Positions 35,808-46,155 of a DNA stretch of 64,000 nucleotides are shown here, piece after piece. The notes under the pieces are model-generated. The model was given only the letters and a program-made list of their open reading frames with translations. It did not search any database and had not been told where the DNA came from. This DNA comes from Chloroflexi bacterium AL-N1. GTDB taxonomy: Bacteria; Chloroflexota; Chloroflexia; Chloroflexales; Roseiflexaceae. The position numbers and the translations under genes were made by a program. The stretch spans positions 487,075-551,074 of the forward strand of contig WYDT01000001.1 of assembly GCA_013122435.1 (NCBI GenBank). Direction: 5' to 3'. Numbering within the stretch: position 1 is the stretch's first letter; each line of letters starts with the position of its first letter.

Positions 35808-37245
35808 CTAGCGGAAGGGTGGTGAAGCCAGCACTCCACCAGCGCCGAGATTCCACGCCTTGTTTGGTCCGCGTTCCAGATCGAACGGGGTATCTGGTCC
35901 CAAATTACGATTGTAAATATCACCGTAATTGCCAACCTGGATGATAATCTGCAACGCAAAATCATTTTCCAACCCTAACTCCGCACCAAATTCGCCTTCA
36001 ACACCCAATAACCGTTGGATGCGTGGATCATTAGTTTCCTCAATGAAATCAGCTACATTATTTTGCTCAATACCTAGTTCTTCAGCATAGATGGTCGCAA
36101 AGACCGCCCATGTGACCACATCTCGCCACTGTTCATCATTTTCGATAAACACGGGGCCGAGGGGCTCACGCGAAATACGATCGACAAAGATAACATGATC
36201 ATCTGGGTTAGTAAGGGTTTCTTTTTGGGAAGCTAATTGGGAACTATCGCTGGTGACAGCATCGCACTCGCCTGCATCATAGGCTGGATAGAGGAGGCTG
36301 GCGTCCGGATAGAGTTGCGGGGTAAAATCAAGGCCACGAGCGGTAAATACATCGTTCAGGTTGAGCTCACTGGTGGTGCCTTCGGCGACACAGATGGTAC
36401 TGCCCACCAGATCGTCGACGGTCTCGATACCGGAGTCGTCGCGGACCATAAAGGTTTGGCCATCGTGAAAGGTGGTGGGACCGAAGGCCAGCCCGTCAAT
36501 ATCACGACTAATTGATCCTGTCGTATTGCGAAACATGACATCAACGGTGCCGTTCCGAATGGCTTCAAACCGCTCATTGGCACCCGAAGTGGTCAGTCCG
36601 ACAAACTCGACGGCAGTGGCATCACCCAGCACCGCTGCAGCCACCACGCGACAAAAATCAGCATCGAATCCTTGCCATTGCTCCCGCACGCTGTCATAAA
36701 AGCCAAATCCAGGAAGATCAGCGTTGGTGCCACAGCGTAATTGCCTCCGATCCTGAACTTGCTGTAGCAAGCCCTGGTTTGCTGAGTCAGTAGTTGTGGT
36801 ATCTGGATCTTGCTCAGGTGCTATAGGTTCAGGTGTGACATCTATTGCATCAGTGGTATCTGTATTTGGCTCGACTGTAGAGACTGGTTGTTCTGCTGTA
36901 TCTCCGGTCGTGTCAGCTGTGCCTCCGGTCGTGTCAGTATCTGGGGTGGGGGACGCGATGACAATGACTGGCTCTTCCGATGGTAGCAGGTTACACCCTA
37001 AGAGGGCGCTACTGACCACCAGCATTAATATGGCAACAAGCACTGACCGTGGTGGTTGGAACGTGGTTGTGTGAGTAGATCTATTATAGGATTGGGACAT
37101 TGGAACTGACTCCTTGATTCTAGCATATGGATATGTAGAATGATTGATACTAGATTCACAAGACCGCTTCGTGTATGTTTGTATTCTAGCATGTACGCTA
37201 CGGTGCTAACGGATATTTCGCCGCTACGTCGTCAACAATAGCTGG
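35782..37245. repeat. Segmental duplication, copy B (about 1.45 kb)
   Basis: Direct copy of 34203-35655 carrying the intact binding-protein gene plus its leader. The linker regions differ most in length and sequence; the binding-protein core and 3' end are close to identical. Confidence 0.8.
35808..37100 (-). CDS. Amino-acid ABC transporter substrate-binding lipoprotein (AapJ-like)
   Basis: A 430-residue protein. The lipoprotein signal (LVAILMLVVSSALLGC) is followed by a Thr/Asp/Pro linker of about 85 residues and an AapJ/PBPb-type binding domain from about 115: LRCGTNADLPGFGFYD, FVGLTTSGANERFEAIRNGT, QTFMVRDDSGIETVDDLVGS, ICVAEGTTSELNLNDVF and GNYGDIYNRNLGP. The family captures L-amino acids outside the membrane for an ABC importer. 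No permease or ATPase gene is adjacent, so it is an orphan that must dock on a transporter encoded elsewhere or act as a sensor. The start has AAGGAG nine bases upstream. The unusually long linker would hold the domain away from the membrane. Its neighbour is a broken duplicate. Confidence 0.9.
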   Translation of the reverse strand: MSQSYNRSTHTTTFQPPRSVLVAILMLVVSSALLGCNLLPSEEPVIVIASPTPDTDTTGGTADTTGDTAEQPVSTVEPNTDTTDAIDVTPEPIAPEQDPDTTTTDSANQGLLQQVQDRRQLRCGTNADLPGFGFYDSVREQWQGFDADFCRVVAAAVLGDATAVEFVGLTTSGANERFEAIRNGTVDVMFRNTTGSISRDIDGLAFGPTTFHDGQTFMVRDDSGIETVDDLVGSTICVAEGTTSELNLNDVFTARGLDFTPQLYPDASLLYPAYDAGECDAVTSDSSQLASQKETLTNPDDHVIFVDRISREPLGPVFIENDEQWRDVVTWAVFATIYAEELGIEQNNVADFIEETNDPRIQRLLGVEGEFGAELGLENDFALQIIIQVGNYGDIYNRNLGPDTPFDLERGPNKAWNLGAGGVLASPPFR

Positions 37246-37669
37246 GAAAAAATGCTGTCTCATATTCCTTCCAGTTGTTATGTGTGTACGAACATATCAC
37301 CTATTTTGTTACATTTAAACAAGCTGTAAGCTCCACGATTGATGAGATGAGTTTCTTCGCGATCTGTATTTTTTCAAGCATGCTAGTCTTACTATGCTAT
37401 TTCACTACGTTCACATGCTCTGTGTAAACGGAGTAACTATAACTGCTGTACCTGAATTCTGGTTTCTGCAATCACTTCTGATGAAGTATAAGGATACTGA
37501 AACAGGCTTTGTAACTTCTGACTTTATGCTACGTATATGTACATGGCTATTTGTGGAAAGCCGATAGTTTTGTAGATTTCAGCGTTCTTTATCATGCAAA
37601 GCTTTCTTTTATACGTTTTGTGTCATGTGTGCTCATCACATAATGTATCGAAACCAGGAGGTGCATCCT
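37101..37669. other. AT-rich intergenic region
   Basis: About 570 bases upstream of the binding protein (leftward) and the subtilase (rightward). The first ~145 bases belong to the duplicated leader. The remainder is AT-rich with no convincing promoter pair or RNA gene. Confidence 0.5.
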
Positions 37670-37735
37670 ATGAGCAACGTGTGTCAGGCAACCGTACTCC
37701 TTACGTATTCTTATACTGGTTGTCTTGATGCATGA
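37670..37735 (+). CDS. Possible 21-residue peptide with strong ribosome site
   Basis: ATG at 37670 lies eight bases after a full AGGAGG (37656-37661). It opens a 21-codon frame beginning MSNVCQATVLL and ending GCLDA before TGA. It has no transmembrane character and no recognised family. It ends 85 bases upstream of the subtilase, so it could be a leader peptide, a remnant of a lost gene, or chance. Only the ribosome site supports it. Confidence 0.25.
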   Translation: MSNVCQATVLLTYSYTGCLDA

Positions 37736-37820
37736 AAAATATATCGTTAACAAGACATCATACCTTGGATCTTTGTCATAAACATAGCAGTATCAATTTA
37801 CTCGAAGGAGTGTAGCGCTT

Positions 37821-40800
37821 ATGAAGCGATTGTCGTTGTTAATTGCTCTTATCGCATGTTCATTGTTATTACCCTTACTTGTTCAGGCTCGTGCACCTGC
37901 CGAACAGCAGTTTATTCGCCTTCAAACTGCCACATTTGATCCACTCGTCGATAGTAATGTTTCCAGAAATCTTACATCTACGGCACAAACAGATCGTTCT
38001 GAAAATCCATATTATATTCTCCAATTTGATGGGACAGCGGAATCCATCAGCATAGAGCAAATTGAGCGATTAGGGGCGAAGATCCTAGGCTATATTCCTG
38101 ATAATGCCCTGCTCATACAGGTTCAACCGGACGACCTTGCGAAAATACAAAGTGTGCCAACAGTGCGTTGGATTGGCCCGTACCGTGCTGATTATAAAGT
38201 GTCACCATCGCTAAACTCCTCTAATACTCGTCTCGCTGACACCAACACGGCCATAGCAGCGACGATTGTGGCATTTCCTGGTGAGTCAATTGCTGATATA
38301 CAAACGGACCTTCAAGAAGCGGGGGTGATTATTGAGCAGACCACGAACACGGATTTAGGGCCAGCTTTTCGTGTTCGCGCAAGCCCTGATGTGCTCAATG
38401 GCATTGCCCACAATCCGGCGATTCGGTGGATTGAACCATATTTTGAGCCCCAACTTGCCAATGCAGAGGGCCGTAAAATTATGAATGTGGAGAGTGTCTG
38501 GCAAAATGAGGGCTACTTTGGTGAAGGGCAAATTGTGGCGGTTTCAGACTCTGGTCTGAGTGTTGAGGGAAATCTCAATGCAGACTTTGAAGGACGCCTC
38601 AAAAAAGCCTTTCCCCCTAGCGAAATGAATTTAACGAGTGCTGAATGTCGTAATAAAACGACGTGGACCGATCTTAATGGTCACGGCACGCATGTCGCTG
38701 GATCGGTTTTAGGAAATGGTCGCAACTCGGGCAGTGATCCGGCCAGTAAGCAGTACACGAATTCTTTTGCAGGAACTGCCCCTGAGTCCCAACTGGTTTT
38801 TATGGCGTTGAATACAGATGGGAGTGGTGGCATTCAGTGTGTGGACGAAAACGCTGATTTTATCGCTAAAGGATACCAGGAAGGAGCACGTATTTCGTCT
38901 AATAGCTGGGGTGGGCCAACTGGCGGTACTGCACAGCAACCGGGGGCTATACATTCACCTCAAATATCGTTGATAACTACATCTGGAATAACAAAGATTA
39001 CCTCGTGTTGTTTGCCGCAGGTAATGCCGGCCCTGGCCCGGATACAATCGGAGCGCCTGGAACAGCGAAAAATATATTGACGGTTGGCGCTTCAGAAAAT
39101 AATCGGCCTGATCTGGGTCAACAATCAGATGGGAGTAACATTGCCGATGATCCTGATACGTTGGCCTCATTCTCCAGCCGTGGTCCAACAGATGATGGGC
39201 GTGTGAAGCCAGACGTTGTGGCACCTGGGACTTTTATTCTCTCGGTACGAGGCGCACAGGCGCCTGATAGTAACTTCTGGCTTGGTTTGGATGAGCATTA
39301 TGCTTATTCTGGGGGTACTTCGATGGCAACCCCACTCACCGCTGGTGCAGCAGCACTGGTACGTGAGTGGTCAGGGAAAGAGCGTGGCTTGGCGAATCCC
39401 AGTGCAGCGATGATGAAAGCACTTATGATTCATGGTGCGGCCCAATTGCCGGGGGCATCATCACCTGATGCTGAAAGTGGCTGGGGACGTGTCGATCTGA
39501 AGAACACTCTGAATGCCCAGTATGCTATTTTTGAAGACAATGTACAGGGTTTAACCACGGGCAACTCCATTGTTCGGAGTATAGAAGTAGTTGGCTCAAC
39601 TGCCAACGGTACCCTCATCGCTGGCAGCCCAATCATCAATCAGGCTGAGCCAAAAGATGTGACAACCCAAAAACTTACTGATACTGAGCCGCCTCCTGCA
39701 ACGCCTAATGCGGTGACAGAAGCTTCTGGTTCGTTTGACCTTCAAGCTGTCCCCGGTTTTGATGAACCATACGAGTCAGCTGGTATTCCCGACAGTGATA
39801 CTGATGGCAAAGCGAAAATTACATCAGTTGAAGGTATGCTGCCGAAGTTACCATCAGATATGCCTTCCACCACTGTTCCCCGGGCTCTACAGGATGGTGG
39901 CCCAGTCACACAGAGTTTTCTTCAGAACATGGTTGGTGGCGGCGACTTTGAAGATCCTGCCTGGAGTAGTGTCTGGTCGAGTGTCTGGCAAGGTATCGGT
40001 CAACCAGTACGAACCGATGGCTCTGATGGTGGAGTAGTGTTGAATGGCAGACATTCAATCTGGTTGGGAGGTACACCAACAGACGATTCGGTCTGGTATC
40101 CATTGAGTTTTCCTAATACCATTGACACAGATTTTCCCAGCGGTCTGGAATTTACCTTTCAAATGCGTAATCTTGATCGTGGCAGTGATTCGTTCTGTGT
40201 GGCTGTGATTGATGCGTCTGGCTCAATTCTGGGGAATATTGCCAATTGTTATAGTTCAGAAAGCGATGGTATTGAAGCTGGCGAAACCTTTGTCTACACC
40301 AATACCTTTGATAGTACTGAGCGCAATGCATTACGTGGACAGACTGGCTATTTAGTGTTGTTTAATCTTGGTGATGGTCAATCTCCTCATCTCTCTACTT
40401 TTGTTGATGATGTGGCCCTGGCAATAGACTTCGCTGACGTAACGCTTGAGGCTACACCATCTGCGGGTCCTGCTGGTACCACGTTTCTTCTCACCGGCAG
40501 CAATAATGTTCCGTATGGCGAGGTGGAATTTTGCGAACAGACCTGCAATGATCCTGATAATAGCCTTGGTTTTGTGTTCGCCGATGCACGTGGTGATGTT
40601 GCAGCCTATTTACCAAGTGCAGAAACGGCTGAGCCGGGCACATATGCGGTTATTTCGCGTAATGTTGCTGGACGAACTGCAACCACGGATATTAGAATTA
40701 CTGGCAATGAGGTACCGCCGTCGGTATCTGTAAACCCTCAATTGGGGATGGCTGGAACTGAATTTACCTTTACTGGGACAGGATTTATACCAGGTGATAA

Positions 40801-41605
40801 CAATATTGAAGTGGCTGTCAATGGAACCGTGTTAGGCACTGTTGGTAGTAACCTCGATGGAGCTATCGCATTTGCGATTCAAACAAGCTCGAATACACCA
40901 TCCAACACCTACAATGTTCGTGTTACCGATAGTGCAAATCGCTCTGCCACTACCTCGTATCAGGTTACTGGTGTTGCCAGTGGTAATCCCACAATGTCTG
41001 TAACACCGGAGTCTGGCCCTCCGGGTAGTGGGTTCACGTTTATAGGTCAGAATTTCACTCCCAGTCAGTCAGTCAGTTTTACACTTGATGGACAATCAGT
41101 GGGTGAAGCTGCAACGAATGCCTCGGGTGGTTTTGAGGTGATACTCAATACAGCGAGTGATATTCCGCCAGGCTCATATACACTTGAAGCAGTTCAGGGA
41201 AGTGTGCGAGCCTCGGCACAGTTTGAGATTACTGGAGGTGGTGGTGGCGGTCAACCAAGTGGCAATGGATTATATGTGACACTTGCGTGGACTGATCCTC
41301 CTGCACAGGTAGGGGCACAAAGCACGTTGGTGAATAATCTCGATCTCCGTGTTGAAGGGCCAAATGGGCAGGTTTACCACGGCAATGGTGGCAATGAGCC
41401 AGATACACGTAATAATGTAGAAAATATTCGGCTGGAAAATCCTGCATCGGGGACCTATCAGATTATTGTCGAGGCATCACGTGTCAGTCCAACTTATGGT
41501 TCACAGCCATTTGCATTGGTGGCTACTACTTCGCAAAACTATGGGTCCAACGAAACAGCCGTTAGTTTTGGTAATCAGATCTATCTGCCGTTGATAACTC
41601 GGTAA
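37821..41605 (+). pseudogene. Large secreted subtilisin-like (S8) protease, frameshifted once
   Basis: Signal peptide LSLLIALIACSLLLPLLV, a propeptide of about 200 residues, then the catalytic domain: Asp in AVSDSGL, His in NGHGTHVAGS, Asn in LVLFAAGNAGPG and Ser in SGGTSMATPLTAGAA. The frame breaks at a G-run near 38942-38946. Five Gs are present, and a sixth would restore PGGYTFTS and join the two halves into about 1262 residues. The C-terminal half carries several Ig/IPT-like beta domains, a KP-43-type jelly roll (YVTLAWTDPPAQ) and the terminal tag IYLPLITR. Everything else is intact, so this is either a sequencing error in a homopolymer, phase variation or a fresh mutation. GAAGGAG precedes the ATG. 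Confidence 0.85.
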
Positions 41606-41906
41606 CTACGCTTTACTCCGTATACCAGGCATTAGTAGTAATTCTCGTGCCTGGTTTTTGTGTGTAATACGGCAGCCCGCTATGTAGCGTATTGTTAAAA
41701 ACTCGCTCTGAAAACATAACAAAAATCCCTGATTACGCCCGAATCGTTGTGGTGCTGCTTACGGTTTATGTGTCGAAGTTACTAATACAAATCGTAAGTC
41801 GTGGACAAATACAAAGCCGTGAACGCTTGCTTGATTAGCACAAACATTAGACGTTCCTCAACTCTAACGGTCTTTTATTATAGAAATGCATAGTTAGGAA
41901 GGCTGT
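41606..41906. other. Intergenic region after the subtilase
   Basis: About 300 bases. It holds the subtilase terminator (41624-41660) and otherwise AT-rich sequence with no clear promoter for the following gene. Confidence 0.5.
41624..41660 (+). terminator. Rho-independent terminator of the subtilase gene
   Basis: ACCAGGC at 41624-41630 pairs with GCCTGGT at 41649-41655, directly followed by TTTTG. It lies 18 bases after the stop codon. Confidence 0.75.
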
Positions 41907-42467
41907 ATGACTAATAAGAGCAATTTGGTTTTCATAGGATCATCAGTAGCTATCCTCTTACGGAAAACGATTGAAATGCATCCCCCCGTAGATTCTAGTG
42001 GAGTATTGCAGGTGGCTTCTGGAAAAAGCAACCAGAAACTTGGTACTTACTTATGTTCATTGGGGTACATTAGCCCTTTACAGCTTCGTGAAGCACTAGT
42101 TGAACAACAACGTTTGATGAAAGAAGGCCAGTACTGGCGGTTAGGCGATTTGTTTGTCAAAAAAGGGCTCATTCATCCACAGGTACTTGTTGCGGTATTA
42201 CTTGTGCAAATGACAGATCGTTTACTCCATCAGCCTGGCCTGCTTCCTCAGTTTCTGGGCGAACGACTAGTGGCTCTGGGAGTGATATCGCCGATGGAGT
42301 TGGCACCAGCCCTGATCCAGCAGACATGGCTACGACAAGCAGGTACACATGTGCTCCTGGGAGATCTGCTGGTTCAACATGGTGTCTTGCAAACGCAAAC
42401 ACTATCGTCCGTATTGTTCTTTCAAAATCAACGAATTGCCTATTCAATCAATACACTTGTTGTCTAA
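41907..42467 (+). CDS. Stand-alone protein of four MshEN/GspE-N-like repeats
   Basis: A 186-residue protein. From about residue 45 it contains four copies of a 25-residue pattern (R/K/x)LGxxLxxxGxIxxxxLxxALxxQ. They are KLGTYLCSLGYISPLQLREA, RLGDLFVKKGLIHPQVLVAV, FLGERLVALGVISPMELAPA and LLGDLLVQHGVLQTQTLSSV. This is the pattern of the N-terminal domain of type II secretion/type IV pilus ATPases (GspE-N/MshEN), some of which bind c-di-GMP through two such motifs. No ATPase domain is attached, so it may be a stand-alone ligand sensor or adaptor. The start is supported by GGAAGG. It is monocistronic, closed by a palindromic terminator. Confidence 0.7.
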   Translation: MTNKSNLVFIGSSVAILLRKTIEMHPPVDSSGVLQVASGKSNQKLGTYLCSLGYISPLQLREALVEQQRLMKEGQYWRLGDLFVKKGLIHPQVLVAVLLVQMTDRLLHQPGLLPQFLGERLVALGVISPMELAPALIQQTWLRQAGTHVLLGDLLVQHGVLQTQTLSSVLFFQNQRIAYSINTLVV

Positions 42468-42523
42468 ATAGAGGAAAAATAGTGTTAATTAAATAAACAG
42501 TACGTAACATGCTGTGTAACATC

Positions 42524-42549
42524 AAAAATGAGGGAATTCCCTCATTTTT
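42524..42549. terminator. Palindromic terminator (11-bp stem)
   Basis: AAAAATGAGGG, AATT, CCCTCATTTTT at 42524-42549 is a perfect palindrome. It has A- and T-tracts on its two sides, suited to stop transcription from both convergent genes. Confidence 0.8.
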
Positions 42550-42618
42550 GTATTTGAAATCACCTGGATACATTCTACAGATAAAACCGATAAGGCTGAA
42601 TTTATAGTAGTAGCGGTG

Positions 42619-43965
42619 CTAAATCAACATTCCTGGATGCTCAATTGCTCGCTTCAAGTCTGCGAGAAAACGTCCTGCAACAGCCCCATCAATCACCCGA
42701 TGATCAGCGGTGAGTGTACAATGGGTCATTGGTTTGACAACAATGCGATCCTCTTCGATTACAATGGGACGCTTTATTACTCTTCCAACAGCCAGAATAG
42801 CAGCTTGTGGCGGATTGATGATGGCCTCAAACTGCTCCACACCAAACATTCCCAGATTCGAGATGGTAAATGTGCCATGTTGTATATCCTTTGATTGCAG
42901 CTTCCCTTCACCGGCTCTTTTGCCTACATCAGCCAGTTGGGTGGCAATGTCGACCAGACCTATTCGATCAGCCTGATGGATTACAGGGACGATCAGCCCC
43001 GTCTCCACGGCTACAGCTATTCCGATGTTGATATCTGCCCATTCGATAATGTCATTGGTCCTGTACGAAGCATTGATAGCTGGATGGTGGATCAATGTTC
43101 GAGCACAGGCTTTGACCAGCAATGCCGTAAGTGTTACACGTGGAACACCTTCCATGTTTCGCAGGTCTTCTACAATGTCGATAGCTCGTTCCATCTGGAC
43201 TTCAACACTAACAGTGAATTGGGGCATTTCACGTACAGCCCCTGTCAAGCGATCCGCAATGGTGCGGCGCATCCCTCTGAGTGGGATCGTCTGGCGAATA
43301 GCGATAGGCTCATCAATAATCTCTTCTGGTATGTGTTGTGGCGCTATAGAAGGTGATTCTGGCTGAGAGAGTTGCACGACCTGTTGCACATCCCGCGATT
43401 GAATACGCCCCTCAGGGCCACTACCGGTAACCAATTGCAGATCCACACCTAACTCATGTGCCAGGCGGCGTGCTGCGGGAACGGCCATGACAGCGGTTGT
43501 TTTAGTTTGCTGGTTACTAAGATATCCTTCGATATCTGCCTTGGTGATGTGTCCCGATCTCGTCGTTGATACAGATTGCAAATTAACCTGGTGCGCTGCG
43601 GCTATGTTCGCTGCCACAGGTGTAACTCTGGGTTCCACCAGCGATGTTGTTGCTGTCGTGCTAGGTATCGCTGTGATCGCTGAGGTTGTAGCTGATGGTG
43701 CAGGGGTCTGCACTGTGTTCTCCTGACCTGGTGCTACAATGTAGGCGATAATATGACCAACCGGGACCGTAATACCAGGATCGGCATTGATCCCCGATAA
43801 CACGCCACTGGTAGCAGCCTCGACTTCCATATTAACTTTGTCAGTCTCGACTTCGAGAATTGCCTCACCCTTTTCAACGCTATCTCCCTCTTGCTTGAGC
43901 CATCGCACGACGGTTCCCTCTTCCTGATCCATCCCAAACTTGGGCATAATGACTTTTTTGGCCAT
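42619..43965 (-). CDS. 2-oxoacid/acetoin dehydrogenase complex E2 (dihydrolipoyl acyltransferase)
   Basis: Transfers the acyl group from lipoamide to CoA. The N-terminal lipoyl domain (1-78) has the modified lysine in VETDKVNMEVEA. A Thr/Ala/Pro linker leads to an E3-binding domain (about 150-190: AVPAARRLAHELGVDLQLVT) and a catalytic domain ending in HCTLTADHRVIDGAVAGRFL with the DHRxxDG active-site motif. The length, 448 residues, is normal. The ATG at 43965 has AGGAG upstream, and it begins 10 bases after the stop of the E1 gene, so they are translated together. No E3 gene is in the window. The acyl group could come from pyruvate, acetoin or another substrate of the adjacent E1. Confidence 0.92.
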   Translation of the reverse strand: MAKKVIMPKFGMDQEEGTVVRWLKQEGDSVEKGEAILEVETDKVNMEVEAATSGVLSGINADPGITVPVGHIIAYIVAPGQENTVQTPAPSATTSAITAIPSTTATTSLVEPRVTPVAANIAAAHQVNLQSVSTTRSGHITKADIEGYLSNQQTKTTAVMAVPAARRLAHELGVDLQLVTGSGPEGRIQSRDVQQVVQLSQPESPSIAPQHIPEEIIDEPIAIRQTIPLRGMRRTIADRLTGAVREMPQFTVSVEVQMERAIDIVEDLRNMEGVPRVTLTALLVKACARTLIHHPAINASYRTNDIIEWADINIGIAVAVETGLIVPVIHQADRIGLVDIATQLADVGKRAGEGKLQSKDIQHGTFTISNLGMFGVEQFEAIINPPQAAILAVGRVIKRPIVIEEDRIVVKPMTHCTLTADHRVIDGAVAGRFLADLKRAIEHPGMLI

Positions 43966-43975
43966 CGCACCACTC

Positions 43976-46060
43976 CTATAGTTGATAGCGAACCAGCTTC
44001 TGGGCTGTTTCGACGAAATGCTCCACCTGTGGGACCATAGCTCGTTCGAGAGTGCGATTGTATGGCACTGGCACATCAGCCCCACCTAACCGCACAATGG
44101 GCGCTTCCAGATAGGCAAATGCCTCACTCTGTGCGATCATCGCCGCGATTTCGCCCCCATATCCACCGACCAGTGGCGCTTCGTGCGCTACAATAAGCCG
44201 CCCTGTGCGCTTGACTGACTCAATGATGGATGTTTCGTGGTATGGTTTCAGGGTGCGTGGATCGATAATTTCAGCCTCAATCCCTTCCTGTGCAAGTTGG
44301 TCGGCGGCTTCTAACGCTCGCGCAACCATTACACCAGTCGCAACAATGGTCACATCTTGTCCTGTGCGCTTCGTATCAGCCTGGCCGAGTGGAACAACAT
44401 ACGGTCCTTCAGGAACCAAACCTTTTCGCTTATAGAGCAGTTTATTTTCGACAAACATAATCGGGTTGTTGTCAGCAATAGCAGCGAGAAGCATCCCTTT
44501 GGCATCATATGGTGTGCTGGGCATAACAACTTTGAGACCAGGGACATTCACAAACCAGGCTTCGAGCATCTGCGAATGTTGTGCGGCTGCGCCAGTGCCT
44601 GAGCCACCAGGTAATCGTAGCACCATGGACACATGCGCTTTACCACCAAACATGTAGCGGATTTTGGCTCCCTGCAGGACAATCTGCTCCATCGCCAGGG
44701 TCACAAAATCCATAAACTGCATTTCAGCAATGGCGCGCATACCGGTCATTCCAGCGCCGATGGCAGTGCCAGCAATGGTATTCTCAGAAATAGGAGTGTC
44801 GCGAACACGTTCTGCACCGTATTTCTCAATCAAACCAACCGTCACGCCAAAAGCCCCGCCATATACACCAATGTCTTCGCCAATCAAAAATGCCTGCGGA
44901 TCGTGTTCAAGTGCCAGATCCATCGCTTCGCGCAAGGCTTCCGCATAGGTGATTTCACGTTCACCAGCAGGTGGATTGATCGGTGTTTGTGCACCAAAGG
45001 TGTGTTTGATCCAGCTCGGTAACGTATCGTTCGGATTAGCTTTGACTTCTGGCTCTTCAAAATACACCGTTTTGGTTAAGTTAGCGACAGGTGGCTCGGT
45101 CTGCTCATCGGCAAAATCAATCGCTGCTTCTAATTCGGCTTCAGCTTGCTCGGCTATTGTCATCCCTTCGGCTTCGGTTAACAATCCTTGCTCGATCAAC
45201 CAGTTCTGGAAGCGCTGAATCGGATCGCGTTGCCGCCACTCCTCGACCTCTTGTTTAGTCCGATAGACCTGCTTGTCGCTCTTGGAGTGGCCATTGTAAC
45301 GGTATGTGGTAAGTTCTAATAACATAGGTCCTTCACCACGACGAGCGCGTTCAGCGGCGGCCTGTACCGCATCGTAGACTGCAAGCACATCCATACCATC
45401 AACTGTTTGGCCAGGCATGCCATAGGCACTGGCTCGTTCCGATGCACGTGGAACCGCAATGGCCTTCTGTACGGGCATCGACATAGCATACTGGTTATTC
45501 TCACAGATAAATAACACCGGTAATTGCCAGATAGCAGCCATGTTCAGGCTCTCGTGAAAATTGGCATTGTTGAGCGCTCCATCGCCAAAGAAAGAGACAA
45601 CGATCCGCTTCGATTTCTGGAGTTTGCTACTCAATCCGGCGCCAACTGACAGCGGAATACCACCAGCGACAATACCATTGGCACCCAGACTGCCCAGTGA
45701 CAGATCGGCCATATGCATTGAGCCACCCTGCCCCAGACACACTCCAGTCTCTTTCCCAAGCAACTCAGCCATCATCTCGTGTACACTCTGGCCTTTGGCG
45801 ATAGCATGGCCGTGGCCCCGGTGAGTGGACGTAATCTGATCATCAGGGTGCAGGGCAGCGATGGTACCAACGGCTGTGGCTTCCTGCCCAATACACAGAT
45901 GCATCGTCCCATGCACTTTTCCGGCTGCATATTGTTCAAATGCCGCCTCTTCAAATGTCCGAATAAGGTACATTTGGCGCAGCATGTCAACCAGCTTATC
46001 AGTTGACAAGTTTGTTGGTTTTACTGTTGCCGTGTTGATGACGTTTACGTTTGATGTCAT
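43976..46060 (-). CDS. Fused E1alpha-E1beta thiamine-diphosphate dehydrogenase (pyruvate/acetoin type)
   Basis: A 694-residue single chain. The first ~320 residues are the alpha subunit ([32 protein letters not shown], thiamine motif [13 protein letters not shown]...ENNQYAMS). A linker of about 50 residues follows, and the rest is the beta subunit ([52 protein letters not shown]). It decarboxylates a 2-oxoacid or cleaves an alpha-hydroxyketone such as acetoin, passing the acyl group to E2 lipoamide. Two separate subunits are the usual state; fusion is less common. The ATG at 46060 has AAGGAG upstream. Its position in a sugar-PTS operon suggests it acts on a product of that pathway; the true substrate is not known. 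Confidence 0.9.
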   Translation of the reverse strand: MTSNVNVINTATVKPTNLSTDKLVDMLRQMYLIRTFEEAAFEQYAAGKVHGTMHLCIGQEATAVGTIAALHPDDQITSTHRGHGHAIAKGQSVHEMMAELLGKETGVCLGQGGSMHMADLSLGSLGANGIVAGGIPLSVGAGLSSKLQKSKRIVVSFFGDGALNNANFHESLNMAAIWQLPVLFICENNQYAMSMPVQKAIAVPRASERASAYGMPGQTVDGMDVLAVYDAVQAAAERARRGEGPMLLELTTYRYNGHSKSDKQVYRTKQEVEEWRQRDPIQRFQNWLIEQGLLTEAEGMTIAEQAEAELEAAIDFADEQTEPPVANLTKTVYFEEPEVKANPNDTLPSWIKHTFGAQTPINPPAGEREITYAEALREAMDLALEHDPQAFLIGEDIGVYGGAFGVTVGLIEKYGAERVRDTPISENTIAGTAIGAGMTGMRAIAEMQFMDFVTLAMEQIVLQGAKIRYMFGGKAHVSMVLRLPGGSGTGAAAQHSQMLEAWFVNVPGLKVVMPSTPYDAKGMLLAAIADNNPIMFVENKLLYKRKGLVPEGPYVVPLGQADTKRTGQDVTIVATGVMVARALEAADQLAQEGIEAEIIDPRTLKPYHETSIIESVKRTGRLIVAHEAPLVGGYGGEIAAMIAQSEAFAYLEAPIVRLGGADVPVPYNRTLERAMVPQVEHFVETAQKLVRYQL

Positions 46061-46155
46061 CAGTTCAAACTCCTTTATATAAAATGGTATATACAGCAAA
46101 GCAATGTAAACACTTTCTCTCAATACATAGAGTGCTGATGTGCCAGTAAATAGCT

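Noticed and set aside
38930..39005. Selenocysteine or programmed frameshift as the reason for the subtilase break
   Set aside because: There is no in-frame TGA with a Sec context and no slippery heptamer with a pseudoknot that I can see; a missing G in a homopolymer explains it more simply.
37821..39080. Treating the first 420 codons of the subtilase as a complete shorter protease
   Set aside because: This part ends in a nonsense tail after the G-run and lacks the catalytic Asn and Ser, which lie in the other frame directly downstream.
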